Source of the DNA: Rhodomicrobium lacus | GTDB lineage: Bacteria > Pseudomonadota > Alphaproteobacteria > Rhizobiales > Rhodomicrobiaceae | Length of the DNA stretch: 64,000 nucleotides | NCBI RefSeq assembly: GCF_003992725.1 | Contig: NZ_RZNF01000002.1 | Location: forward strand, 372,001-436,000 | Direction of reading: 5' to 3' | In this document: positions 57,690 through 64,000 of the stretch, piece after piece | How positions within the stretch are numbered: position 1 is the stretch's first letter | Layout: every line of letters begins with the position of its first letter | Translations under genes and position numbers: made by a program | The notes under the pieces: model-generated | The model's database searches: none | What the model was told of the DNA's origin: nothing | The model's input: only the letters and a program-made list of their open reading frames with translations

Positions 57690-57701
57690 GCGTTGCAACG
57701 C
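57690..57701 (+). promoter_or_regulatory. 12-bp palindrome over the phasin -35 box
   Basis: GCGTTGCAACGC is fully palindromic and contains the candidate -35 hexamer TTGCAA. A third palindrome, CCAAATTTGG (57703-57712), follows directly. A bound repressor here would block the promoter. Confidence 0.55.
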
Positions 57702-57721
57702 ACCAAATTTGGAATTATATA
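57693..57721 (+). promoter_or_regulatory. Phasin promoter
   Basis: TTGCAA (57693-57698) and TATATA (57716-57721) are separated by 17 nt, an ideal sigma-70 spacing. The phasin ATG lies 65 nt after the -10, behind AGGAGA. Confidence 0.65.
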
Positions 57722-57785
57722 GGAAACAGCGATGATGACTCGCTTCCGAAGCCTATAGCCGAGCCTTCTATTAGGAGAAAACGCC

Positions 57786-58166
57786 ATGACGCAGCCCCTC
57801 GATTTCGAAATTCCGTCCTCGGTCCGCGACCTTGCCGCGAAGAGCGTCGAGCAGACCCGCGAAGCTTACAACCGCTTCATTGAAGCCGCCCGTCAGGCGA
57901 ACGATGTGGTGCTGAAGTCGTCGGACGTGTTCGCCAACGGCGCGCGCGAGATCAACGAGAAGGCCGTAAAGTTTACGGAAGCCAACCTTCAGGCGCAGTT
58001 CGAGCTGGCTCAGCGTCTCGTCCACGCGAAAGACCTCAAGGAAGCGCTCGACATTCAGAACCAGTTCGCTCGCCAGCAGGTCGAAGCCTACGCGCAGCAG
58101 GCGCAGGAATTGACGCGCCTCGTCGCGCAGTCCGCGCAGAAGGTCAATCCGACCAACCAGTATTGA
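57786..58166 (+). CDS. Phasin family protein
   Basis: A 126-residue helical protein that coats PHA granules. The pattern FEIPSSVRDLAAKSVEQTREAYNRFIEAARQAN...REINEKAVKFTEANLQAQFELAQRLVHAKDLKEALDIQNQFARQQVEAYAQQ matches the phasin_2 family when read across residues 7-106, with no membrane segment or cysteine. A strong AGGAGA ribosome-binding site fits high expression. Together with phaZ it shows PHA storage. It has its own palindrome-rich promoter and a downstream 13-bp hairpin. Confidence 0.93.
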   Translation: MTQPLDFEIPSSVRDLAAKSVEQTREAYNRFIEAARQANDVVLKSSDVFANGAREINEKAVKFTEANLQAQFELAQRLVHAKDLKEALDIQNQFARQQVEAYAQQAQELTRLVAQSAQKVNPTNQY

Positions 58167-58717
58167 TCGCGTGGAAGGCCGGGCTAGGGGAGCGAATTTG
58201 ACGTTTGAGTCCCGCTTGCGGCGAACTCTCGCTCAAACGTCAAAAGCTCCACTTGCATCATGGTGTTGCGAGAGGTTCTGTTGATCCGACGTTTGCTCGC
58301 AAGCGTGCGCAAACGGATGCAGAATGTCGGTGTGGTAGAACGGGGCTCGCCTTGCGCGGGTGTCGAGCGTTCAGGACGGATTCGTTGTCACGAGTCGTCA
58401 TGGACGCTTTTTTTATCCCGCCAAGAAATGTGGCTCTCCCGGAACAGCAGCGGTTTTGCGCGACCGGGAACCCTCCGCTCGAGGCAGACGCCACAGAGGG
58501 CACGCACCGCCGCAAGCTACCGAAAGTTCGTAATCGCGCCGGTTTTTCGGACGCTGCGGGGGCGTGTTTCGGCCAACGGCTGACCGGTCTCTCGCGCGGG
58601 CGTCCCGTTTCATTTCTTCGGCCAGCCATGCGTTGACGCGTCGCCCTTTTCATTGCCGCAATTTCGAAATCACGCCTTGAATTTTGCAACGAAACGCTGT
58701 TTATTGCGCACTCCTTC
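58167..58717. other. Gap between phasin and tRNA-His
   Basis: 551 bp with no credible gene in either strand. Apart from the hairpin at 58197-58244 and the probable tRNA-His promoter near the right end, nothing recognisable was seen. Confidence 0.5.
58197..58244 (+). terminator. 13-bp perfect inverted repeat after the phasin gene
   Basis: TTTGACGTTTGAG and CTCAAACGTCAAA pair perfectly around a 22-nt loop, starting 30 nt after the phasin stop. No U-tract follows, so it may stabilise the phasin mRNA 3' end or end transcription with help of a factor. Confidence 0.55.
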
Positions 58718-58794
58718 GCCGCTGTAGCTCAGTTGGTTAGAGCACCAGATTGTGGATCTGGGGGTCCCCCGTTCGAGCCGGGGCAGCGGTACCA
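58718..58794 (+). tRNA. tRNA-His (anticodon GTG)
   Basis: A 77-nt cloverleaf with CCA encoded. The acceptor GCCGCTG pairs with CAGCGGT, including a G1-U72 wobble. The D arm is GCTCAGTTGGTTAGAGC, the anticodon stem CCAGA/TCTGG encloses TTGTGGA, and the T arm is CCCCGTTCGAGCCGGGG. The base before position 1 is C, so G-1 is not encoded, and the discriminator is A73. This combination is known from a large alphaproteobacterial clade whose HisRS does not require G-1. Confidence 0.96.
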
Positions 58795-59233
58795 TTAAAA
58801 TCAAGGGCTTATGAGCCCTGAGAGAATCATAAATCATCAGAATTTCGGCTTGAGTGCATATGTCGGTGCACATCGGCAGCCCGTCCAACTTAAATGCGCG
58901 GGCAGCCCTGCCAGCCGGCGGTCGAGGTAGCGTTCCGGGATGAAGGTCGAGCGCCATTCGTCCATCTCTCCGGCCGCGAACTTCACCTTGCGCGATCGCC
59001 CGTTAGGCCCCGCAGCGCGGCGTGTCGAGGAACACGCTCGCAGGCCCGGATGGCAAAAAGCCGTCGCCGAAGCTCGAAACGTAGCAGGGCGTGCGGATGA
59101 CTGCTCTTCGCATCATCGCCACATACTCGCACCGTCGTCGAGTGCGATCTCTATCGCCTCGCGCACCAGCATTCCGCCGAGATCGAAATCGAGCAGGTGG
59201 CGCAGACAGGAGAAACCGTCAGGTTTGTCGCGT
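58795..59233. other. Gap after tRNA-His, start of accessory segment
   Basis: 439 bp without a supported gene. A small hairpin (AGGGCT-TATG-AGCCCT) follows the tRNA at about 58809-58824. The rest has only short frames, possibly decayed coding sequence, and no integrase or attachment repeat that I could find. Confidence 0.45.
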
Positions 59234-59986
59234 TCAACCGGCGGCGTCATTGGTCTTGACGCCAAGAAGGCTGAGCAGGCGATGTCGAAGAGCAGAAAAC
59301 CCCGCAAGACCCTGGTCGCGCGGGCGCGGTAGATCGACCGGCAGATCGGCGGCGATGCGACCGGCCGACAGGACGATGACACGGTCCGCCAGTCGGATGG
59401 CTTCGTCCACGTCGTGGGTTACCGCCAGCACGGCCGGTCGATGGGTGCGCCACAACGACAGCACCAGATCGTGCATTTGCAGACGCGTCAACGCGTCCAG
59501 AGAGGCGAAGGGCTCGTCAAGCAGGAGAAGATGCGGCTCGCGGACCAACGCGCGGGCGAGAGCCGCCCGTTGCGCTTCGCCGCCCGAAAGCGTCAGCGGC
59601 CACGCGTCCAGACGATGGTTCAGGCCGACTTCGCGCAGCGCCCGAACGGCCCGTTCCTGAACGTCAGGCCCCCGCAGGCCAATCGCCACGTTCCGGCGCA
59701 CGCGCATCCAGGGAAACAGCCGCGGTTCCTGGAAAACCATCGCCCAGGGCTCGGCTACCTCCACCACTCCGACTGGTGCGGGGTCGATACCGGCCAAGGC
59801 GCGCAGCAGGGTGGTCTTGCCCGGACCGCTTCGTCCCAGCATGGCGACGAATTCCCCGGCGGAGATATTCAACTCCAGTCGGTCAAGGATGGTGACGTTT
59901 CCGAAGGCACGGTTGAGGCCCCTCACTCGAACGGCTGGTGGAGCGAGCGGGACGACCTCAGGAACGGCCAGAGTTTCGGCTCTCAC
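59234..59986 (-). CDS. Sulfonate/nitrate-type ABC transporter ATP-binding protein
   Basis: A 250-residue ATPase of the SsuB/TauB/NrtD group. Walker A is GRSGPGKTT (a proline in the variable position), with a Q-loop at VFQEPRLFPWMRV, the signature TLSGGEAQRAALARAL, Walker B LLLLDEPFASLD, and the family-typical THDVDEAIRLADRVIVLS. GTG at 59986, preceded by GGAG and overlapping the permease stop by 4 nt, is chosen over an upstream TTG. The substrate is probably an organosulfonate, taurine or a similar small anion. Confidence 0.9.
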   Translation of the reverse strand: MRAETLAVPEVVPLAPPAVRVRGLNRAFGNVTILDRLELNISAGEFVAMLGRSGPGKTTLLRALAGIDPAPVGVVEVAEPWAMVFQEPRLFPWMRVRRNVAIGLRGPDVQERAVRALREVGLNHRLDAWPLTLSGGEAQRAALARALVREPHLLLLDEPFASLDALTRLQMHDLVLSLWRTHRPAVLAVTHDVDEAIRLADRVIVLSAGRIAADLPVDLPRPRDQGLAGFSALRHRLLSLLGVKTNDAAG

Positions 59987-60765
59987 GCTTCGACTCCAAC
60001 TGGCGCGCGCCAAGCCAAAGCCCGGCGTTCGATGGCTTGGACCAAGGCATTGGTCGAAACGCCCAAGAGGGCATAAACGGTCAGTCCGACGAGCATGATG
60101 TCGGTCCTCAAGAATTCGCGGGCTTGTAATATCAGGTAGCCGACGCCTTGTGTGGCGTTTATTTGCTCTGCTGCTACGAGGCTAAGCCAGGAAACGGTCA
60201 GCGCATGACGTAGTCCGGTCAGGAAGGAGGGCGCGGCTCCCGGCAGCACCACATGGACAATCTGCTCGGTGCGGCTTAGCCCGAAACAAATTCCGGCCTC
60301 CATGAGCTTGGAGTCGACCCCACGGATCCCGGATAACAGATTAATATATATAGGAAATGTCGTCGCCAGGGCAACCAGGGCAATCTTTGGCATTTCGCCT
60401 ATGCCAAACCATAGGATGAACAGCGGGACCAGCCCGAGGAACGGCAATGCCCGGGGCGCCTGCACCGGGCCGTCGACGATCCGTCGTCCCCAGTCGCTCA
60501 GGCCCGACAGCAGGGCAAGCATCGTCCCAAGGCTCACGCCTAGGGCGAGGCCACTGAGCGCTCTCAGAAATGAGACCGACATATGTGTCAGGAGATCGCC
60601 CGATTTCAGCAGGCTCCATCCAGAGGCCAGAACATCCAGGGGGGAGGCGAGAATGTTTTTGCTAATCAGCCCCAGATCGCAGCTGCTCTGCCATATGAGA
60701 AGAATGCCGATGAGTGAGAAATTCTTATCGAAAATATTCCATATGGCGCGCAATACGAGGCTCAT
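59983..60765 (-). CDS. Sulfonate/nitrate-type ABC transporter permease
   Basis: A 260-residue permease of the SsuC/TauC family with six hydrophobic segments. The EAA loop is EAGICFGLSRTEQIVHVVLPGAAPSFLTGLRHAL, and PRALPFLGLVPLFILWFGIGEMPK is the family hallmark preceding it (residue stretches about 157-190 and 102-125). Codon use looks slightly less GC-biased than in the core genes. Its stop is fused by a 4-nt overlap to the ATPase start. LysR lies 66 nt upstream on the same strand. Confidence 0.9.
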   Translation of the reverse strand: MSLVLRAIWNIFDKNFSLIGILLIWQSSCDLGLISKNILASPLDVLASGWSLLKSGDLLTHMSVSFLRALSGLALGVSLGTMLALLSGLSDWGRRIVDGPVQAPRALPFLGLVPLFILWFGIGEMPKIALVALATTFPIYINLLSGIRGVDSKLMEAGICFGLSRTEQIVHVVLPGAAPSFLTGLRHALTVSWLSLVAAEQINATQGVGYLILQAREFLRTDIMLVGLTVYALLGVSTNALVQAIERRALAWRAPVGVEA

Positions 60766-60831
60766 GACGGTAAGAATCCATTCTTGCGTGCCTGGGCGAA
60801 CCGGCGCGCATTGCGCGAAGCACTACGGGAG

Positions 60832-61803
60832 CTAACGAACCATTGCTCGGAGATCGCGGGAAGAGGGAGGCACTTCCATCTTCAGCCAGTCCAGGAAGCG
60901 TCGTCCGCTCACCGACAACGTTCGGTTCTTGGGCCATATCAGGAAAAAGGCATTGGGATTGGCCAGGACGAAGTTCGGACCGAGAGGCCTGACCAGTCGT
61001 TCCTGAATCAGATCGTTTTCCACCAATGCGAGACTAGCGAGCGCGAGGCCGTGTCCTTGGGCCGCGTATTCGACGGCCAGAGACGGAGTGGGAAAATGGA
61101 TCCCCCGTGGGAAGCGAGCCAGCCCATAGGCGGCAAACCAGTCGCGCCAGTTGGGCAGCGAGGCATTGTCCGGCCCGACGTGAATTAGCGGCCAATCGGC
61201 AATCTGGCGCGGCGTCAAAGTGTGTGGCGATCCGGCGACCATCGATGGAGAGCATACGGGAAAGATGTCCGCGCTCATCAAGTATTCCTGCTCGACATCC
61301 GGCCATGTGCCTCTGCCATAGGCGATGCCGAGATCAAAGCCGCCCATATTCCGGCTTAAAAGGTTGTCGGATATATTAAACTTCACGTCAAATCCGTCGT
61401 CGTTGGCGTAGAAGTTCCCCAGCCGGCTAAGAAACCACCGCTCCAGCATGCGGAGCAACGTCAAACTCAATTCGGTTTTGAGCGGTGATCTTCGCAAGGC
61501 CTGGTCGAAGGCCACGTGGAGTTGGTCGAATCCGGCGCCAATACCCGGAGCGAGTTTGGCGCCGAAATCGCTCAGGGCAACGCCTTTGGCGGAACGGTGG
61601 AACAACTTTACGCCCAGATACCCCTCCAATTCCGTGATATGTCGGCTGATCGCCCCGGGGGTGACCGACAACTCCGCTGCCGCCTTGCTGAAACTGGCAT
61701 TCCGGGCCGCGGCTTCGAATGCCCGCAATGCATTGAGAGGCGGCAGGCGGCGACGCCGGGAGGCTGCGTCCGCGACAATCCAACCTGGTTTCGCATCTAT
61801 CAT
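60832..61803 (-). CDS. LysR-family transcriptional regulator
   Basis: A 323-residue LTTR, closest in style to the GcvA subgroup. The N-terminal winged helix reads LPPLNALRAFEAAARNASFSKAAAELSVTPGAISRHI (about 21-57), followed by the effector-binding domain with FDLGIAYGRGTWPDVEQEYL and FPTPSLAVEYAAQGHGLALASL. ATG 61803 follows AGGAG at 8 nt. It is encoded upstream of, and on the same strand as, the permease and ATPase genes, so it may regulate the cluster, sensing a sulfur- or nitrogen-related ligand. Confidence 0.9.
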   Translation of the reverse strand: MIDAKPGWIVADAASRRRRLPPLNALRAFEAAARNASFSKAAAELSVTPGAISRHITELEGYLGVKLFHRSAKGVALSDFGAKLAPGIGAGFDQLHVAFDQALRRSPLKTELSLTLLRMLERWFLSRLGNFYANDDGFDVKFNISDNLLSRNMGGFDLGIAYGRGTWPDVEQEYLMSADIFPVCSPSMVAGSPHTLTPRQIADWPLIHVGPDNASLPNWRDWFAAYGLARFPRGIHFPTPSLAVEYAAQGHGLALASLALVENDLIQERLVRPLGPNFVLANPNAFFLIWPKNRTLSVSGRRFLDWLKMEVPPSSRDLRAMVR

Positions 61804-62411
61804 GGAGGAAGCTCCTGATTGTGCGTATGCCGCACAGACTGCCATTATATCGCCCATTTCGCGGCTTGCCCGTCGCTTTGTCAATTACAAAAACGATAGA
61901 TTTTATTATACGATACGATTTCCGGCCGCGTAGTGTTGCGATTGAGACGGGATCGCCGCGCCGTCCGCGGTTACCCGATCAAGGGCAAGTCCGAGATAAG
62001 CATCGCTTCTGCGCATGCCCTTATCGGTGGAGTTGCGACGCAGATTGGTTCACAAAGGCGCTTCAGCGGGAGAGGCAACCAGCCAACGCTTAGTGGCGCT
62101 CGCCAGTTCAGCTGGAAGGCGACATCAAGTGGCCAGGGCTCGGCGCTGTCCGTTGGTGCCCGATAGCCTGAGGTCCTGCGGCAGCTATTGCGAGGTTGCT
62201 GAATTCCTGAAAGGCCGGCGTCTTATCGAAGAGAACGTTAAATCGCTGGCAGAACGTCAAGGATGGCGGGAAACCGGTCTGCCCAGGAAACTGGTCAGTG
62301 GTCCGGTTTTAGGCGTCGTAGGGAGGGCATGACAGGACAGGATCTCCTCTCCGACCCGATCAGCGGGGTCTCCTCACCTTTGACGGTGTAGTGAGACCCG
62401 ATCACCGACGG
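61804..62411. other. Gap in the accessory cluster with repeats
   Basis: About 600 bp with no supported gene. It holds a 10-bp direct repeat GACCCGATCA at 62353 and 62395 and an inverted repeat GGGTCTC/GAGACCC (62366-62372 and 62393-62399) with an inner CACC/GGTG stem. The frames here do not match a transposase I know. It may be the scar of a lost gene or element. Confidence 0.4.
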
Positions 62412-62507
62412 CTACGTGCGTGGCTTTGGCTCACGCGCTAACGAACGCTCGCTTAACGCGCTGTCGCGGCCATGATTGAGCAATCCCAGGATCGTCGCGC
62501 GATCCAT
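62412..62507 (-). pseudogene. Short 31-codon frame, possible remnant
   Basis: A small frame (MDRATILGLLNHGRDSALS...) ending at a TAG lies directly after the nitroreductase stop. The TILGLLNHGRDSA stretch faintly resembles the start of AMP-dependent acyl-CoA ligases (TILDLLxxGxDDxPAI), which suggests a decayed or deleted gene. The match is too short to be sure. Confidence 0.2.
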
Positions 62508-62526
62508 GGGAGAGGCGCGACGGCTC

Positions 62527-63432
62527 CTAGCTCCCGTTCGCCAGATTGAGTTGGCGGATGGCGCGGTTGTAATCCTCGCGTCCGGCGATTTCATGCATCC
62601 GGTCCAGGCGGTAAACAGAATAATCGCTCCAGATCGGGACGTCCCGCTGCTGTTCCCGATTATACTCATTCAGCTTGCTGTCATAGGACTCAATTGCGGC
62701 AATCTGGATGGCGGCGTTGTAGGTTTCCCGATGCAGGACGGCGGACAGGGGAAGGCGCGGCTTGATGCCGGTTTGTCGGTTGAGGTCGGGGTAGCCGACG
62801 CAAAGACCGAACACAGGCAGGACATGCGCAGGCAGGTTGAGGGCGGTGCGTAAGGCGCTCTGATAAAGGCGCAGCGCCCCGATGAAAACAATGCCAAGGC
62901 CGAAGGATTCAAAGGTCACCGCAGCGTTCTGTGCAGCGAGAGCGGTGTCGATGACGGCTGTGACCACCGGGTCGAGATTGTCGGGTTCGGGCTGTCCTCG
63001 CTCGATGTTTCGGGCTGTGGCGATCTGTTGATGCCGGGCCAGATCAGCCAGCCAAATCAGATAAAGCGGTGCTTCGCGGATCCACGCCTGATCGGCAACT
63101 CCGATACATACTTTATCTTTCTGTTCGGCGTTTTCGATGGCCACGACGCTCCATGCCTGGAGATTCAGTGAGGTCGAGGCCGACTGGGCCGCCGCCACCG
63201 CCGTCTCCAGGATGTCGTTGGGAACCGGCTGCGGCTGGAAGGCCCGGACCGAGCGATGGGACAGCAGAGCCGACGCTAAGGGCGTCCAGTGACGGGGATG
63301 GGGGCGATCAATGTCTTGCCGATAGCGTTGCTGCAACAGGATCTCGGCCTGCGCCAGAAGTTCGCTGTCTCCGGCGGCAGAAATATGAGAGGCCGAGAGA
63401 GCAGATATAGTCGACTGAGAGAAGCTTGACAT
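62527..63432 (-). CDS. Nitroreductase family NADPH-dependent flavin oxidoreductase (NfsA/FRP-like)
   Basis: A 301-residue FMN enzyme. The family start SHRSVRAFQPQPVPNDILETAVAAAQSASTSLNLQAW, read at about residues 58-94, gives the FMN-phosphate contact (RSVR) and the SAPSS-like turn. Later FGLGIVFIGALR and VLPVFGLCVGYPD match NfsA/FRP. ATG 63432 follows AGGAG. It stands 31 nt after the binding-protein gene on the same strand. In organosulfonate clusters such flavin reductases can supply reduced flavin to a monooxygenase, but no monooxygenase is in view. Confidence 0.88.
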   Translation of the reverse strand: MSSFSQSTISALSASHISAAGDSELLAQAEILLQQRYRQDIDRPHPRHWTPLASALLSHRSVRAFQPQPVPNDILETAVAAAQSASTSLNLQAWSVVAIENAEQKDKVCIGVADQAWIREAPLYLIWLADLARHQQIATARNIERGQPEPDNLDPVVTAVIDTALAAQNAAVTFESFGLGIVFIGALRLYQSALRTALNLPAHVLPVFGLCVGYPDLNRQTGIKPRLPLSAVLHRETYNAAIQIAAIESYDSKLNEYNREQQRDVPIWSDYSVYRLDRMHEIAGREDYNRAIRQLNLANGS

Positions 63433-63463
63433 GAGAATACTGCTCCTGATTGGAACTTTAATC

Positions 63464-64000
63464 CTAACGAATGTCGGAGAATGTCAGATCGACAGCAGCA
63501 TCGATGTCGATCTTGTTGGTAATCACTCCGGCGGCGAAGAAGGTCTCTTGAATGCGGCTCAAAAGGCTCTTCAGGTCGCCAGCGAGAGGAATCATGCGGG
63601 TGTTTTCGCGTTGGATCAGCATCAGGGCTGCGTCTGGCGGCAAACCGGTGTCTCGGGCATAGGCCCGGGCATAGTCCGCCTGGTGTAGTAGGCCCCAAGC
63701 GCGAGCCCGCCACACCCGGGCCAGGAAGTCGCGGATAAGGGGTTCCTTGGTCCGCAAGGTTGCCTCGGTGCCGACCAATACGCCTACCGACGTCGAAAGC
63801 GTGGTGCCACGCAGGATGATTTGCGCATTGTTGTAAAGTTCTTCCATGACCGTGAACGGCCCCCAGGTTGCCCATGCGTCCACGGCGCCGGTACTGAGGG
63901 CGGCCTTGCAGTCAGATCGACCCATAAACACCGGGCGGATAGCGTCGATTGCGATGCCCGCTTGCGCTTGGGCAGCCAACAGCAGGAAGTGTCCCATCGA
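63464..64000 (-). CDS. Sulfonate/nitrate-type ABC transporter binding protein, C-terminal part (cut by window end)
   Basis: 178 codons at the 3' end of a periplasmic receptor of the SsuA/NrtA type. The visible part has GRSDCKAALSTGAVDAWATWGPF, LRGTTLSTSVGVLVGTEATLR, KEPLIRDFLARVWRARAWG and an end with ETFFAAGVITNKIDIDAAVD. The methionine at 63997 is internal, since the frame continues to the window edge. It pairs with the permease and ATPase at 59.2-60.8 kb, although a nitroreductase, a gap and lysR lie between them. Confidence 0.88.
   Translation of the reverse strand, partial: SMGHFLLLAAQAQAGIAIDAIRPVFMGRSDCKAALSTGAVDAWATWGPFTVMEELYNNAQIILRGTTLSTSVGVLVGTEATLRTKEPLIRDFLARVWRARAWGLLHQADYARAYARDTGLPPDAALMLIQRENTRMIPLAGDLKSLLSRIQETFFAAGVITNKIDIDAAVDLTFSDIR

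Noticed and set aside
58670-58957. 95-codon minus-strand frame across tRNA-His
   Set aside because: A common artefact: the tail translates the complement of the tRNA gene.
61933-62332. Possible transposase fragment in the gap upstream of lysR
   Set aside because: Short frames (77 and 105 codons) do not show a helix-turn-helix or DDE motif, and no terminal repeats flank them.

Overview
The window is a GC-rich alphaproteobacterial chromosome segment, most likely from the order Hyphomicrobiales (Rhizobiales). A Rhodomicrobium- or Hyphomicrobium-like phototroph or methylotroph is possible, but the genus cannot be fixed from sequence alone. The order is suggested by ctrA next to chpT, by alphaproteobacterial small families (DUF1150, TIGR02300/FYDLN-acid, DUF1674, DUF1134/EipA), by a class II EPSP synthase, by the block aroA-cmk-rpsA-sppA-ihfB-lapA-trpFBA-accD-folC, and by a tRNA-His without an encoded G-1.

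Layout. 1-6.6 kb (minus): dnaB-alr-radA-cvpA-purF-SDR housekeeping row. 6.9-11.0 kb: DUF2147 protein, SLC13/TrkA-C permease and an acetyl-CoA hydrolase/CoA-transferase, sitting between dnaB and rplI-rpsR-rpsF (11.3-12.6 kb, minus). 13.1-19.0 kb (plus): type II fatty-acid synthesis genes fabD-fabG-acpP-fabF, then mltG and gmk. 19.1-22.0 kb: lipoprotein, glutathione S-transferase, intracellular PHA depolymerase, SdhAF4-like protein. 22.1-24.6 kb: cell-cycle cluster fliJ-like/ctrA/chpT. 24.8-34.9 kb: cysQ, eipA-like gene, envelope and coiled-coil proteins, PPP-family phosphatase, TAXI solute receptor, a long acidic membrane protein, slyX, a Pcm-like methyltransferase and DUF1150. 35.07 kb: tRNA-Ala(GGC). 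35.5-47.2 kb: TIGR02300 gene, then the aroA...folC row. 47.2-50.6 kb: lipoprotein, HIBADH-like dehydrogenase, CNNM/CBS/CorC protein. 50.6-51.5 kb: about 900 bp with no gene but several strong hairpins. 51.5-56.5 kb: complete Liv-type ABC importer. 56.5-58.2 kb: PAS-only protein and a phasin with a palindromic promoter. 58.7 kb: tRNA-His(GTG). 59.2-64.0 kb: an accessory-looking sulfonate/nitrate-type ABC transporter with a LysR regulator and a nitroreductase, cut by the window end.

How the parts fit together. The phasin and PHA depolymerase indicate a polyhydroxyalkanoate storage cycle, and the phasin promoter carries operator-like palindromes of the kind bound by PhaR. CtrA and ChpT are the last two steps of the CckA-ChpT-CtrA phosphorelay. 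The ctrA upstream region carries TTAA boxes and GANTC methylation sites. DUF1150 has its own heat-shock-like promoter and an intrinsic terminator. Intrinsic terminators with U-tracts are visible after rplI, the CoA-transferase, DUF1150 and the TIGR02300 gene, all on the minus strand. No CRISPR array, intact transposase, integrase or prophage was seen. No clearly new multi-gene system was found. The best leads are the structured gene-less stretch at 50.6-51.5 kb, the phasin control region, and the island-like segment after tRNA-His.
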